Assembly: GCF_012641465.1 (NCBI RefSeq)
Contig: NZ_JABAIK010000019.1
Location: 1 to 64,000, forward strand
DNA: 64,000 nucleotides
DNA from: Vibrio agarilyticus
GTDB taxonomy: Bacteria > Pseudomonadota > Gammaproteobacteria > Enterobacterales > Vibrionaceae
Direction: 5' to 3'
The translations under genes were made by a program, and so were the position numbers. The notes beneath the pieces are model-generated. The model saw nothing but the letters and a program-made list of their open reading frames with translations. It made no database searches and was not told where the DNA came from. Each line of letters opens with the position of its first letter. Position 1 is the stretch's first letter. This document shows positions 35,625 to 47,544 of the stretch, piece by piece.

Positions 35625-37166
35625 ATGCAACTTAATTCCACGGAAATTAGCGATCTAATCAAACAACGCATCGAGTCATTCGAAGTTGTTAGTGAAGCTC
35701 GCAACGAAGGTACTATCGTATCGGTAAGCGACGGTATCTTGCGCATTCACGGCCTAGCGGACGTAATGCAAGGCGAAATGATTGAATTACCGGGTGGCCG
35801 TTATGCCCTCGCACTTAACCTTGAGCGTGACTCGGTAGGTGCGGTTGTTATGGGCCCTTATGCTGACCTTAAGGAAGGCATGAAAGTAACAGGTACTGGC
35901 CGTATTCTTGAAGTGCCAGTTGGTCCTGAGCTGTTAGGTCGCGTAGTGAATACACTGGGTGAGCCTATCGATGGTAAAGGCCCAATTGAAGCAAAATTGT
36001 CTTCACCTGTTGAAGTGATTGCACCGGGTGTAATCGATCGTAAATCGGTCGATCAACCAGTACAAACAGGTTATAAGTCGGTTGACTCAATGATCCCTAT
36101 CGGTCGTGGTCAGCGTGAGCTTATCATCGGTGACCGTCAAACGGGTAAAACCGCTATGGCGATCGATGCAATCATCAACCAGAAAAACTCTGGTATTTAC
36201 TCAATCTATGTTGCGATCGGCCAAAAAGCGTCGACTATCGCTAACGTAGTACGCAAATTGGAAGAACACGGTGCTCTCGCTAACACTATCGTAGTTGTGG
36301 CATCGGCGTCTGAATCTGCGGCATTGCAATACCTTGCGCCATACGCAGGTTGTGCAATGGGTGAATACTTCCGCGATCGCGGTGAAGATGCACTGATTGT
36401 TTATGACGATCTTTCTAAACAAGCGGTTGCTTACCGTCAGATCTCTCTATTGCTAAAACGCCCACCAGGCCGTGAAGCATTCCCAGGTGACGTATTCTAT
36501 CTCCACTCTCGCCTACTTGAGCGTGCTGCTCGTGTAAATGAAGAGTATGTAGAACGCTTTACTAACGGTGAAGTGAAAGGTAAGACTGGTTCTCTAACCG
36601 CTCTACCTATCATTGAAACCCAAGCGGGTGACGTTTCAGCATTCGTACCGACTAACGTAATCTCGATTACCGATGGTCAGATCTTCCTACAAACTGAGTT
36701 GTTCAATGCGGGTGTTCGCCCGGCGGTTGATCCAGGTATTTCAGTTTCTCGTGTAGGTGGTTCTGCGCAAACGAAAATCATCAAGAAGCTGTCTGGTGGT
36801 ATCCGTACTGCCCTTGCCGCTTATCGTGAACTTGCGGCGTTTGCTCAGTTCGCATCTGATCTTGATGAAGCGACCAAGCGTCAGTTAAGCCATGGTCAGA
36901 AAGTAACTGAGCTTATGAAGCAGAAACAGTACGCACCAATGTCTGTTTTTGACCAAGCGTTGGTTATTTTTGCGGCAGAGCGCGGTTACCTTGATGACGT
37001 AGAACTGAATAAAGTTCTCGATTTCGAAGCGGCGCTACTATCGTACGCTCGCGGTCAATACGCTGAATTAGCAGCTGAGATCGACAAGACGGGTGCTTAT
37101 AACGATGACATCGAAGCTCAGCTAACCAAGCTGACTGACGATTTCAAAGCAACCCAAACTTGGTAA
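35625..37166 (+). CDS. atpA: ATP synthase F1 subunit alpha
   Basis: Non-catalytic nucleotide-binding subunit of 513 residues, identical in length to E. coli. The P-loop GDRQTGKTA begins near 169, and the [14 protein letters not shown] signature is present. Start 35625 ([16 protein letters not shown]) matches the family and has GGAG just upstream; a ten-codon longer frame overlapping atpH is rejected. Confidence 0.98.
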   Translation: MQLNSTEISDLIKQRIESFEVVSEARNEGTIVSVSDGILRIHGLADVMQGEMIELPGGRYALALNLERDSVGAVVMGPYADLKEGMKVTGTGRILEVPVGPELLGRVVNTLGEPIDGKGPIEAKLSSPVEVIAPGVIDRKSVDQPVQTGYKSVDSMIPIGRGQRELIIGDRQTGKTAMAIDAIINQKNSGIYSIYVAIGQKASTIANVVRKLEEHGALANTIVVVASASESAALQYLAPYAGCAMGEYFRDRGEDALIVYDDLSKQAVAYRQISLLLKRPPGREAFPGDVFYLHSRLLERAARVNEEYVERFTNGEVKGKTGSLTALPIIETQAGDVSAFVPTNVISITDGQIFLQTELFNAGVRPAVDPGISVSRVGGSAQTKIIKKLSGGIRTALAAYRELAAFAQFASDLDEATKRQLSHGQKVTELMKQKQYAPMSVFDQALVIFAAERGYLDDVELNKVLDFEAALLSYARGQYAELAAEIDKTGAYNDDIEAQLTKLTDDFKATQTW

Positions 37167-37209
37167 TCAGTCGGTGGCAAAGGTTGCCACCAACTAACGG
37201 AGAGTGACG

Positions 37210-38076
37210 ATGGCCGGCGCAAAAGAGATACGTGGTAAAATCGGGAGTGTAAAAAGCACTCAGAAGATTACGAAAGCAATGGAGATGGTAGCAGCATCAA
37301 AAATGCGTCGTTCGCAAGACGCAATGAGTGCTTCTCGTCCCTATGCGGAAACAATACGTAAAGTGATCGGTCACGTGGCTAACGCTTCTCTAGAGTATCG
37401 TCATCCATACTTAGATGAGCGTGAAGCCAAGCGTGTTGGTTACATCATCGTGTCAACGGATCGTGGTCTATGTGGCGGTTTGAACATTAACTTGTTCAAA
37501 AAAGCCCTGACCGATATGCAAACTTGGAAACAGCAAGGTGCAGATATTGAGCTAGCGATTATTGGCTCAAAAGCGACCGCTTTTTTTAACCACAGTGGTG
37601 CGAAAGTCGCAGCTCAAGTTTCGGGTTTAGGCGATAGCCCAAGCCTAGAAGATTTGATCGGCTCTGTCGGTGTGATGTTAAGAAAATACGATGAAGGGGA
37701 ATTGGACCGTCTGTATGTTGTGTACAACAAGTTTGTAAACACTATGGTTCAACAACCAACGATCGATCAATTGTTACCTTTGCCGAAATCGAACAGCGAA
37801 GAGATGCAACGTAATCACCAGTGGGATTATATCTACGAGCCCGAACCTAAAGCACTACTTGACGCGCTATTGCTGCGTTTTGTCGAGTCTCAAGTGTATC
37901 AAGGTGTGGTCGAGAATCTCGCTTGTGAGCAAGCAGCTCGTATGATTGCAATGAAAGCTGCAACAGATAACGCGACGAATTTGATTGAAGATCTTGAACT
38001 TGTGTATAACAAAGCCCGTCAGGCGGCTATCACACAAGAACTGTCGGAAATCGTGAGCGGCGCTGCGGCGGTTTAA
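37210..38076 (+). CDS. atpG: ATP synthase F1 subunit gamma
   Basis: Central rotating shaft subunit of 288 residues (E. coli 287). The N-terminal coiled-coil helix ([20 protein letters not shown]), [11 protein letters not shown], and the C-terminal helix ([30 protein letters not shown]) are all present. The ATG at 37210 has GGAGAG upstream; an upstream ATG adds two residues. Confidence 0.97.
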   Translation: MAGAKEIRGKIGSVKSTQKITKAMEMVAASKMRRSQDAMSASRPYAETIRKVIGHVANASLEYRHPYLDEREAKRVGYIIVSTDRGLCGGLNINLFKKALTDMQTWKQQGADIELAIIGSKATAFFNHSGAKVAAQVSGLGDSPSLEDLIGSVGVMLRKYDEGELDRLYVVYNKFVNTMVQQPTIDQLLPLPKSNSEEMQRNHQWDYIYEPEPKALLDALLLRFVESQVYQGVVENLACEQAARMIAMKAATDNATNLIEDLELVYNKARQAAITQELSEIVSGAAAV

Positions 38077-38086
38077 GCTTAGGTAA

Positions 38087-39514
<1,428 letters not shown>

Positions 39515-39532
39515 GGCTCATTAGGAGGCGAT

Positions 39533-39955
39533 ATGACAGCTATAACCTTTAACCTAGACGTGGTCAGTGCCGAAAAACAGCTGTTTTCTGGCCGAGTAAA
39601 AACGTTTCAGGTGACCGGTAGCGAAGGTGAGCTGGGGATTTACCACGGCCACACGCCGCTGTTGACCGCTATTCAGCCTGGTATGGTGCGCATCGTAAAC
39701 CAATACGACCAAGAAGAGTTCATTTATGTCTCTGGTGGTATGGTAGAAGTGCAACCTGGCACCTCAACAGTGCTAGCGGATACGGCCATTCGCGGTGAAG
39801 ATCTTGATGCTGCGAAAGCGGAAGAAGCTAAGCGTCGTGCTGAAGAATATATTCATAATCAGCATGGTGATATGGACTTTGCCCAAGCGGCCAGCGAGTT
39901 GGCAAAAGCCATCGCGCAGCTTCGCGTAATTGAGCTAACCAAAAAGCATCGCTAA
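39533..39955 (+). CDS. atpC: ATP synthase F1 subunit epsilon
   Basis: Epsilon subunit of 140 residues (E. coli 139): an N-terminal beta-barrel ([25 protein letters not shown]) and two C-terminal helices that inhibit ATP hydrolysis. GGAGGCGAT precedes the ATG. Last gene of the operon, followed by a strong terminator. Confidence 0.96.
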   Translation: MTAITFNLDVVSAEKQLFSGRVKTFQVTGSEGELGIYHGHTPLLTAIQPGMVRIVNQYDQEEFIYVSGGMVEVQPGTSTVLADTAIRGEDLDAAKAEEAKRRAEEYIHNQHGDMDFAQAASELAKAIAQLRVIELTKKHR

Positions 39956-39973
39956 TGTTTGTTAGTGATAAAG

Positions 39974-40003
39974 AAAAAGGTGGTCATTGAGACCACCTTT
40001 TTT
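39974..40003 (+). terminator. Intrinsic terminator of the atp operon
   Basis: AAAAAGGTGGTC and GACCACCTTTTTT form a perfect stem around ATTGA and end in a T run. Confidence 0.92.
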
Positions 40004-40270
40004 ATTGCCCGTTATTGCCTGGTGGAAAACCAACCCATGATTGATGTGTTCATGTTTGATTGTTGAATATAAACGACACCCGATATCATTAGATGCTTAC
40101 CTATTGATATTTTTATATATTTAATCCTTCCCATTCAATTGAATAGTTAATTTCACGATCCTTGGTTTTGGGCCATTAAATTCATCTATATTCCTTTTTT
40201 TAGTTAATTTGTCTCACTTATACCGCTAAACTAAAGACTTATATTTATGACAGTCAGTAGGTTTTACGTA
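40004..40270. other. atpC-glmU intergenic region
   Basis: AT-rich sequence expected to carry the glmU promoter. ATTCAATTGAAT at 40133-40144 is a perfect 12-bp palindrome. No promoter hexamer pair is clear enough to assign. Confidence 0.4.
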
Positions 40271-41635
40271 ATGAAGTTTAGCGCAGTGATCCTCGCGGCC
40301 GGCAAAGGCACCCGCATGCACTCCGAAAAACCCAAAGTGCTTCATACCTTGGCAGGAAAGCCAATGGTTCAGCACGTTATTGATACTTGTGAAGGGCTTG
40401 GAGCGCAAAATATTCACTTAGTTTATGGCCATGGTGGCGAGCAAATGCAATCGGCATTGGCAGGTCAAGCGGTCAATTGGGTATTGCAATCGGAGCAAAA
40501 AGGGACAGGACATGCGGTCGATCAAGCTGCGCCTTTCTTTGAGCCAGATGAGAAAATTTTGGTGCTTTATGGCGACGTGCCGCTGATCTCAGAGCAGACC
40601 ATCGAAAATTTATTGGAAGCACAACCAACAGGCGGTATTGCCCTGTTAACGAATGTGATGGACAACCCTACGGGCTACGGACGTATTGTGCGTAAAAATG
40701 GCCCTGTGGTCGCCATTGTCGAGCAAAAAGACGCATCGGAAGAGCAAAAGCTCATCAAAGAAGTCAACACGGGCGTGCTAGTGGCAACGGGGAGCGATCT
40801 TAAGCGTTGGCTGTCTGGTTTAACCAACAATAACGCGCAAGGCGAATATTACCTTACCGACGTGATTGCGGCTGCACACGATGAAGGCCGCGCTGTAGAA
40901 GCGGTACACCCGGTGACCCCGATTGAAGTGGAAGGGGTCAATGACCGAATTCAATTAGCACGTTTAGAGCGAGCCTATCAAACCGCGCAAGCAAATAAGT
41001 TGCTTGAGCAAGGTGTTATGCTGCGTGATCCGAGTCGTTTTGATTTGCGCGGTGAGTTGCAATGCGGTAAAGACGTTGAAATTGATGTTAATGTGATTAT
41101 TGAAGGCTCGGTCTCTATTGGCGACAACGTGTTAATTGGGGCAGGTTGTATCCTTAAAGATTGTGAAATTGACGATAACACCGTATTACGCCCTTATAGC
41201 GTGATTGAAGGGGCGACCATTGGTGAATCTTGTACTGTTGGGCCTTTCTCACGTTTACGACCAGGCGCAGAGCTGCATAACGACGCTCACGTTGGTAACT
41301 TTGTCGAAATGAAAAATGCCTCTTTGGCGCAAGGCGCGAAAGCAAACCATCTGACCTATTTGGGAGACGCTGTTGTCGGAGAGCGAACCAATATTGGCGC
41401 TGGCGTGATCACCTGCAATTATGACGGTGCAAATAAGTTTCAAACGATCATTGGCAACGATGTCTTTGTTGGCTCAGATAGTCAGTTAGTTGCGCCTGTA
41501 ACCATTGAAGATGGTGCAACGATTGGCGCAGGAACCACGTTGACTAAAAACGTGGCCCAAGGAGAGCTTGTGATCACTCGCGCGAAAGAGCGTCGAATTT
41601 CACAGTGGCAACGACCTAAGAAAAAGTCGAACTGA
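40271..41635 (+). CDS. glmU: Bifunctional UDP-N-acetylglucosamine pyrophosphorylase / glucosamine-1-phosphate acetyltransferase
   Basis: Cytoplasmic enzyme of 454 residues (E. coli 456) making UDP-GlcNAc for peptidoglycan and LPS. The N-terminal nucleotidyltransferase has [18 protein letters not shown]. The C-terminal left-handed beta-helix shows hexapeptide repeats and [14 protein letters not shown]. Start 40271 ([13 protein letters not shown]) matches vibrio GlmU; a start eight codons earlier is less likely. The Shine-Dalgarno is weak. It lies after the atp operon, as in many gamma-proteobacteria. Confidence 0.97.
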   Translation: MKFSAVILAAGKGTRMHSEKPKVLHTLAGKPMVQHVIDTCEGLGAQNIHLVYGHGGEQMQSALAGQAVNWVLQSEQKGTGHAVDQAAPFFEPDEKILVLYGDVPLISEQTIENLLEAQPTGGIALLTNVMDNPTGYGRIVRKNGPVVAIVEQKDASEEQKLIKEVNTGVLVATGSDLKRWLSGLTNNNAQGEYYLTDVIAAAHDEGRAVEAVHPVTPIEVEGVNDRIQLARLERAYQTAQANKLLEQGVMLRDPSRFDLRGELQCGKDVEIDVNVIIEGSVSIGDNVLIGAGCILKDCEIDDNTVLRPYSVIEGATIGESCTVGPFSRLRPGAELHNDAHVGNFVEMKNASLAQGAKANHLTYLGDAVVGERTNIGAGVITCNYDGANKFQTIIGNDVFVGSDSQLVAPVTIEDGATIGAGTTLTKNVAQGELVITRAKERRISQWQRPKKKSN

Positions 41636-41667
41636 TATCGTTCCCCCTGTTCGAGTTGAAATGAGTT

Positions 41668-41700
41668 AAAAGGCCTGCATTGTTTGCAGGCCTTTGTGTT
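41668..41700. terminator. Terminator between glmU and punC
   Basis: AAAGGCCTGCA and TGCAGGCCTTT pair around TTGT, followed by TGTGTTTTT on the plus strand. It can serve both convergent genes. Confidence 0.85.
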
Positions 41701-41725
41701 TTTGAAAGCTATTCGTCACGGACGA

Positions 41726-42910
41726 TTATGCTTGTTGATTCGCTGGGTTGATTAGCTTGCGGCTTTTTCGGTTCGCAGTCACATAACCAAGCCAAAGCGT
41801 TAAGGTACAAAGAATGATAGCCACCCCAGTGACCCACTGCGCCTGACTGGCCATTAACGCGACTAATGCACTTGCGGCGCTGCTTACGGTTATTTGCAGA
41901 CTATTTTGTAATCCAGCCGCCGTGGCAGGGCTCTCTTTGGCACTGGCCAATGCTCGATTCACAACGATGGGATAAAGCGCGCCATTGGCAACGGCAATTA
42001 AGCAAAACGGCGCTAAAATGGGCCAAATAGAACTTAATTGCGTTTGTGACATGATAAAAATTGTCACCGCTGCGACGCTAAATAGAGCCAAAATTTGTTT
42101 TAACACACGACCATCGCCCAAGCGCTCGACCAAGCGTTTGCCCAAATACCCACCTACCATAAACGCAATGGTTTGAGGCACAAAGCTGAGGCCGATCTGT
42201 TTGGCATCGTAACCCAATTGAGCCATGATCTCGGGCATACCCGTAAGGTAGGCAAAAAAGGCGGCCGATGCCGAGGCAAACATCAACACATTACCCAAGT
42301 AGACTCGGGAGCTGAGCAGTGTTTTGATGTCATTTGAGACGCGACGAGTATTGGTTTCAATCGTGTCATGTGGCTGGCGCAGAGTGGCGGCCATGAGTGC
42401 TAGGCCAAGTAGCGTCAGTGCGACGAAAATCGAAGGCCAACCCCATTGGGATTCAAGGACAACACCAAGTTGAGGCGCTAACGCCGGCGAAAGAGCCACA
42501 AGCGGCATTATGGTGGCAAATATTTGACCACTGCGCTCAGAATAACGCTTGATCACCATCGCTTGCCAGATCACGGCAGGAGCACACACGCCAATCGCTT
42601 GAACAAAGCGCAGCGCTAACAGTTGCCAAATTTCGTTACTAAAGATTAATCCAAAAGAGGCGAGGGTAAACACCGCCAAACCGACCATCAGAGTATTGCG
42701 GTGACCATATTTATCGCACGCCAATCCCCAAAGCAATTGGCCAAATGCCATCCCAACTAAGAACAGCGTGAGAGAAAGGGCGATCGGCTCAGGTCCTGTC
42801 GCAAAATCCATTTCCATCGCTTTAAACGCGGGTAAGTACATATCGGTGGCGATAAATCCCAGCATTGAGAGTGTAGCAAGGTACGCCAATTGAAATAGAG
42901 ATAAATTCAT
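41726..42910 (-). CDS. punC: MFS transporter of the Bcr/CflA type, PunC-like
   Basis: Inner-membrane major-facilitator protein of 394 residues with 12 membrane segments. FIATDMYLPAF, GLACDKYGHRN (motif A) and the RFVQAIGVCAPAVIWQA motif match E. coli PunC (YdhC), a purine nucleoside transporter. Substrate assignment is inferred from the resemblance and from the divergent PunR-like regulator next door. Bcr-type drug efflux is the alternative. Confidence 0.75.
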   Translation of the reverse strand: MNLSLFQLAYLATLSMLGFIATDMYLPAFKAMEMDFATGPEPIALSLTLFLVGMAFGQLLWGLACDKYGHRNTLMVGLAVFTLASFGLIFSNEIWQLLALRFVQAIGVCAPAVIWQAMVIKRYSERSGQIFATIMPLVALSPALAPQLGVVLESQWGWPSIFVALTLLGLALMAATLRQPHDTIETNTRRVSNDIKTLLSSRVYLGNVLMFASASAAFFAYLTGMPEIMAQLGYDAKQIGLSFVPQTIAFMVGGYLGKRLVERLGDGRVLKQILALFSVAAVTIFIMSQTQLSSIWPILAPFCLIAVANGALYPIVVNRALASAKESPATAAGLQNSLQITVSSAASALVALMASQAQWVTGVAIILCTLTLWLGYVTANRKSRKLINPANQQA

Positions 42911-42943
42911 GGTGGTTAAGCAATAATAAAACAGGGTGATAGT

Positions 42944-43012
42944 TTATCTTTCGATATTTTTAATTTTAAACGTTAAAATTAGCGGTTATTCATCAAAAAA
43001 ATTGAAAGATAG
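42944..43012. promoter_or_regulatory. Operator candidates between punC and punR
   Basis: TTATCTTTCGAT (42944-42955) and ATTGAAAGATAG (43001-43012) are an imperfect inverted pair 45 bp apart. Between them AATTTTAA-acg-TTAAAATT (42962-42980) is a perfect dyad. This layout suits a LysR regulator controlling divergent promoters. Confidence 0.5.
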
Positions 43013-43061
43013 TTTTTCAGCTCACTATGCGGTTGATTTGATATTAAGAGGAAGGATCTCT

Positions 43062-43961
43062 GTGTTTTCACAATCGTCGTTAGAAATGCTAGAGACGGTG
43101 GCACGACTTGGCAGTTTTTCTGCCGCGGCGGTGGCGCTGCATAAAGTTCCCTCGGCGATCAGTTATGGCGTTCGTCAGGTAGAACAAGAGCTTGGGGTGG
43201 TCTTATTCCAACGTCAGGCGCGCAAAGTGGTGTTGACTGCGGCGGGTGAGATTTTTATCGCTCAAGCACGCCTGTTATTGCAGCAGATGGAAACCACCAA
43301 AGCGCAAACTCGTCGAGCTGGTTTTGGTTGGCAATCCACATTGCGATTAACACTGGATAACGTGGTGAAACTTGACCAGCTCAAGCCATTAATTGAAACC
43401 TTTTATGCCACTTTTGATTTTGCGGAGCTGCAAATCAATATGGAGGTATTTAATGGGTCATGGGAGGCCATTGCGCAGCGGCGAGCGGATATCGTGCTTG
43501 GTGCGACGACCGCCGTTCCCGTGCATGGTGATTTTGAATTACGCGAAATGGGGGCGCTCGATTGGTTGTTTGTGATGTCACCTAGGCATCCGTGCGCAGC
43601 ATTACCTGTGCTAGATGAAGCCTCGGTCAGCCCTTATCCCGCGATTTGTCTTGATGATACCTCCATTGAACTTCCGAAACGGCACACGGGTTTTTTCCCA
43701 CAGCAGCGTCGTTTGTTGTTGCCCAATTGGTACAGTGCGATTGAGTGCCTGCGTAATGGTGTTGGCGTCGGCTATGTTCCGAGGCATATTGCTCAGGCAC
43801 AAATTGCGCGTGGTGCACTGGTCGAGCGCGCTTTGGATGAGGCAAAGCCGTTAAGTCAATGCTGTATGGTGTGGCGTAATGACAGTAAACATCGGCTGGT
43901 GGAGTGGATGGTTGATTATTTAGGTGATAGTGCTCAGTTGCATCGAGATTGGCTAGCATGA
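43062..43961 (+). CDS. punR: LysR-family regulator, PunR-like
   Basis: Transcription factor of 299 residues. The HTH reads GSFSAAAVALHKVPSAISYGVRQ (about residues 16-38); SAAA.ELH.VPSA.SY.VRQ is characteristic of E. coli PunR (YdhB). The effector domain also aligns (FNGSWEAIAQRRADIVLGAT, LVEWMVDYLGDS). The GTG at 43062 with AGGAAGGA upstream is preferred over a frame 42 codons longer. It is divergent from punC, which PunR activates in E. coli; regulation by purine nucleosides is inferred. Confidence 0.8.
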   Translation: MFSQSSLEMLETVARLGSFSAAAVALHKVPSAISYGVRQVEQELGVVLFQRQARKVVLTAAGEIFIAQARLLLQQMETTKAQTRRAGFGWQSTLRLTLDNVVKLDQLKPLIETFYATFDFAELQINMEVFNGSWEAIAQRRADIVLGATTAVPVHGDFELREMGALDWLFVMSPRHPCAALPVLDEASVSPYPAICLDDTSIELPKRHTGFFPQQRRLLLPNWYSAIECLRNGVGVGYVPRHIAQAQIARGALVERALDEAKPLSQCCMVWRNDSKHRLVEWMVDYLGDSAQLHRDWLA

Positions 43962-43974
43962 ACCCCGCGCTAAA

Positions 43975-44123
43975 TATACCCGTTTCACTTGATGCTGCCT
44001 TTTTGTTCACGAGACAAGGGCAGGCTCTCACAAACCTCATCACATAGTCTGACTATGTTCACGAAGTGCTCAGAGGCTTTGTTCGTTTGCTGCCTACCTG
44101 CATCGTCAAGTTATTTGGGTATA
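43975..44123 (-). repeat. ERIC-like intergenic repeat, copy C
   Basis: It starts TATACCCGTTTCACTTGATG and ends AGTTATTTGGGTATA, with GTGCTCAGAGGCTTTGTTCG inside. At 149 bp it is the longest copy, with extra sequence near the left end. It lies between the 3' ends of the convergent punR and ilvA. Confidence 0.88.
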
Positions 44124-44147
44124 GCGCGGTGTTTCAAAAGGATATCC

Positions 44148-45686
44148 CTATTTTGCCAAGAAAAATTGATAGGCAGGATTATTGGTTTCGTCCTTGTATT
44201 GATACCCAAGCTCACATAGATGCGCTGAAAAACGGGCTAAATCATGAGATTCAAGTTCAAAGCCACACAAGACGCGGCCGTAATCCGCGCCGTGATTCCG
44301 ATAATTGAACAGGCTGATATTCCAATGATTGCCAAGGGTGCTTAAAAACTTAATTAATGCGCCTGGGTATTCTGGGAATTCAAAGCTGTAAAGACGTTCT
44401 TTAAGTGGCTTGGACGGTTTACCTCCGACCATATAACGAACATGGACTTTAGCCATTTCATCATCGGAAAGATCCGCAACAGGGTAGTGCGCGCTGCGCA
44501 GTTCAGCGATAATCTGTTCAAGCTCTTCTTGGCCACCTTGTAGCCGAACCCCAACAAAAATATTCGCCTGATCGTCATCGCTGTAACGATAGTTAAATTC
44601 GGTGACAGCGCGATTACCAATCAACTGGCAAAACTCAAAAAACGCGCCTTGCCTTTCCGGTATGGTGACCGCAAGCAGACCTTCGCGTTTTTCACCTAAT
44701 TCGCAACGTTCAGAGACATACCGCAGTCCGTGGAAATTGGTATTCGCACCAGAGAGAATGGTTGCTAATTGCTTGTTTTGCCATTGATGTTGTTCACTGT
44801 ATTTTTTCAGCCCTGCCAACGCTAACGCACCTGAGGGTTCAGCAATGGCACGCGTGTCTTCAAAAATATCTTTGACCGCGGCGCAAATTTCGTCGCTCGA
44901 AACACAAATATGATCATCGATGTAGTGCTGACATAAGCGGAACGTTTCGTCCCCTATGCGTTTAACGGCAACACCATCGGCAAACATGCTGACTCGGTCA
45001 AGTACCACGGGCTCTCCCGCGTCCAGTGCCGCTTTTAAGCAGGCGGAATCTTCCGGTTCAACCGCAATCACTTTGACTTCGGGCATCAATTGTTTCACCA
45101 ACACAGCGACACCTGCGGCCAACCCACCGCCACCGACAGGAACAAAAATCGCATCGAGATGACCATTTTGCTGCAGCATTTCCATGCCGATGGTCCCTTG
45201 TCCAGCAATCACCAATGGGTGGTCAAACGGCGGAACAAAGGTATAACCATGCACATCAGCTAAGCGCTCTGCCTCGGCTTTGGCTTCATCAAAATTATTG
45301 CCGTGCAGCACCACCTGACCACCAAAGCTGCGCACCGCATCCACCTTGATGTCTGGTGTGGTCTTGGGCATCACAATCGTGGTTTTGATACCCAGTTTAG
45401 TACCAGAGAGCGCCATACCTTGTGCGTGATTGCCTGCCGATGCTGCAATCACTCCAGCTTGTTGCTGAGTTAGCGACAAGCTGGACACCATGTTGTATGC
45501 ACCGCGCAGTTTAAATGAGTGCACCGGTTGCCTGTCTTCACGTTTAATTTGTACTTGGTTGCCAATACGCTCTGCAAGCCGAGGCATGGTTTGCAGTGGC
45601 GTGATGGTGGCAACCTCATACACTGGCGCGCGAAGAATGTGGCGCAGATACTCTGCGCCGGAAGGCTCAAATGGGATCTGCGCCAT
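44148..45686 (-). CDS. ilvA: Threonine ammonia-lyase, biosynthetic
   Basis: PLP enzyme of 512 residues (E. coli 514) converting threonine to 2-oxobutanoate for isoleucine. The PLP lysine is Lys59 in HSFKLRGAYN. SAGNHAQGMAL and the VGGGGLAAG phosphate loop follow. Two C-terminal ACT-like regulatory domains begin near residue 325, so isoleucine feedback inhibition is expected. The ATG at 45686 is 4 nt after the ilvD stop, with AAGGG upstream. Last gene of ilvGMEDA. Confidence 0.97.
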   Translation of the reverse strand: MAQIPFEPSGAEYLRHILRAPVYEVATITPLQTMPRLAERIGNQVQIKREDRQPVHSFKLRGAYNMVSSLSLTQQQAGVIAASAGNHAQGMALSGTKLGIKTTIVMPKTTPDIKVDAVRSFGGQVVLHGNNFDEAKAEAERLADVHGYTFVPPFDHPLVIAGQGTIGMEMLQQNGHLDAIFVPVGGGGLAAGVAVLVKQLMPEVKVIAVEPEDSACLKAALDAGEPVVLDRVSMFADGVAVKRIGDETFRLCQHYIDDHICVSSDEICAAVKDIFEDTRAIAEPSGALALAGLKKYSEQHQWQNKQLATILSGANTNFHGLRYVSERCELGEKREGLLAVTIPERQGAFFEFCQLIGNRAVTEFNYRYSDDDQANIFVGVRLQGGQEELEQIIAELRSAHYPVADLSDDEMAKVHVRYMVGGKPSKPLKERLYSFEFPEYPGALIKFLSTLGNHWNISLFNYRNHGADYGRVLCGFELESHDLARFSAHLCELGYQYKDETNNPAYQFFLAK

Positions 45687-45690
45687 CAAT

Positions 45691-47532
45691 TTACCCTTCT
45701 AATTTGGATTTATCACGTACCGCACCTTTGTCGGCACTGGTCGCCATACTGGCGTACGCTTTGAGGGCAAAAGAGACCTCACGTACGCGATCAACCGGCT
45801 TCCAACCCAGCTTGTCTTGTTCTGCGCGACGAGCGGCAAGCTCTTGGTCAGAAACATTCAGCGAGATGGTACGGTTGGGTATGTCGATAGCGATGATATC
45901 ACCTTGTTTGACCAGACCAATGGCCCCGCCATTGGCAGCTTCTGGGGAAGCGTGGCCAATCGAAAGGCCAGAGGTACCGCCAGAGAAACGACCGTCGGTA
46001 AGCAGCGCGCACGCTTTGCCAAGGCCCATTGATTTAAGATAAGTGGTCGGGTAGAGCATCTCTTGCATGCCCGGGCCGCCTTTTGGCCCTTCATAACGGA
46101 TCACCACCACATCACCTGCCGTCACTTTTCCACCCAGAATGCCATCAACGGCATCTTCTTGGCTTTCAAATACCACCGCAGGGCCAGTAAAGGTTAAAAT
46201 GCTCGCATCAACCCCTGCCGTTTTAACGATACAACCGTCGAGCGCGATGTTGCCTTTGAGTACAGCAAGGCCACCGTCTTGGCTAAACGCATTTTCTTTG
46301 GTTCGAATGCAGCCTGAAACGCGGTCATCATCCAGCGTGTCCCAGCGACACGATTGTGAAAAAGCTTGTGTGGTGCGAATGCCCGCAGGGCCTGCGCGAT
46401 AAAAGGTTTTCACCGCTTCATCTTGGGTTACCGTGATGTCGTATTGCGCTAATTGCTCTTCCCAGGTTAATCCCAGAACCGTTTTAGATTGGTTGTGCAA
46501 TAGACCGGCGCGATCAAGTTCGCCAAGAATACCAATTACGCCACCAGCACGATGCACATCTTCCATATGATACTGCTGCGTTGAGGGCGCAACCTTACAT
46601 AAGTGAGGAACCAGACGAGACATTCGATCGATATCAGACATATCAAAATCGACCTCACCTTCTTGCGCTGCCGCGAGTAGGTGCAATACCGTGTTGGTTG
46701 AGCCGCCCATAGCGATGTCGAGTGCCATGGCATTTTCAAACGCATCTTTAGTCGCAATATTGCGTGGCAGTGCCGATTCATCATTCTGCTCATAATAGCG
46801 TTTGGTTAACTCAACAATGCGTTGACCTGCGCTGATAAACAGCTGTTTACGATCGGCGTGAGTGGCGAGCATAGAACCGTTGCCGGGTTGAGACAGCCCC
46901 AGAGCTTCCGTTAAGCAGTTCATTGAATTGGCCGTAAACATGCCTGAGCATGAGCCACAGGTTGGGCACGCTGAACGTTCAATTTGTTCGCTTTGCGCGT
47001 CAGACACCTTAGGATCCGCCCCTTGGATCATGGCGTCAACCAGATCCAGCTTGATGATCTGATCAGACAATTTGGTTTTGCCCGCTTCCATTGGGCCACC
47101 AGAAACAAAAATGACCGGAATATTAAGGCGCATTGAGGCCATTAGCATTCCCGGTGTGATCTTATCGCAATTGGAAATACACACCATTGCATCTGCGCAA
47201 TGCGCATTAACCATGTATTCGACTGAATCGGCAATCAGCTCACGCGAAGGCAGAGAATAGAGCATACCACCATGGCCCATTGCGATACCGTCATCGACCG
47301 CAATGGTATTAAATTCTTTGGCGATGCCACCAGCGGCTTCGATTTCTTGCGCCACTAACTGGCCTAAGTCTTTCAGGTGAACATGACCGGGAACAAATTG
47401 CGTGAATGAGTTGACGACGGCAATGATTGGCTTGCCAAAATCTTCATCTTTGACTCCAGTAGCACGCCAAAGCGCGCGTGCGCCCGCCATATTGCGACCG
47501 TGTGTGGTAGTGGCAGAACGGTAGTTAGGCAT
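45691..47532 (-). CDS. ilvD: Dihydroxy-acid dehydratase
   Basis: Fe-S dehydratase of 613 residues (E. coli 616) forming 2-oxo acids for valine, leucine and isoleucine. Cluster cysteines are in [12 protein letters not shown] (Cys118/122) and [11 protein letters not shown] near 195. Substrate motifs [14 protein letters not shown] are near the C terminus. It starts 12 nt after ilvE with GAGGATAAGGAA upstream. Confidence 0.97.
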   Translation of the reverse strand: MPNYRSATTTHGRNMAGARALWRATGVKDEDFGKPIIAVVNSFTQFVPGHVHLKDLGQLVAQEIEAAGGIAKEFNTIAVDDGIAMGHGGMLYSLPSRELIADSVEYMVNAHCADAMVCISNCDKITPGMLMASMRLNIPVIFVSGGPMEAGKTKLSDQIIKLDLVDAMIQGADPKVSDAQSEQIERSACPTCGSCSGMFTANSMNCLTEALGLSQPGNGSMLATHADRKQLFISAGQRIVELTKRYYEQNDESALPRNIATKDAFENAMALDIAMGGSTNTVLHLLAAAQEGEVDFDMSDIDRMSRLVPHLCKVAPSTQQYHMEDVHRAGGVIGILGELDRAGLLHNQSKTVLGLTWEEQLAQYDITVTQDEAVKTFYRAGPAGIRTTQAFSQSCRWDTLDDDRVSGCIRTKENAFSQDGGLAVLKGNIALDGCIVKTAGVDASILTFTGPAVVFESQEDAVDGILGGKVTAGDVVVIRYEGPKGGPGMQEMLYPTTYLKSMGLGKACALLTDGRFSGGTSGLSIGHASPEAANGGAIGLVKQGDIIAIDIPNRTISLNVSDQELAARRAEQDKLGWKPVDRVREVSFALKAYASMATSADKGAVRDKSKLEG

Positions 47533-47544
47533 TTCCTTATCCTC

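Noticed and set aside
39959-40270. A small RNA or leader between atpC and glmU
   Set aside because: Beyond the atp terminator only AT-rich sequence and a 12-bp palindrome are visible; no second terminator or structure supports an RNA.
42936-43061. 42-residue N-terminal extension of the PunR-like protein
   Set aside because: The extension runs through the operator region and lacks a ribosome site, while GTG at 43062 has a strong one and matches the family start.
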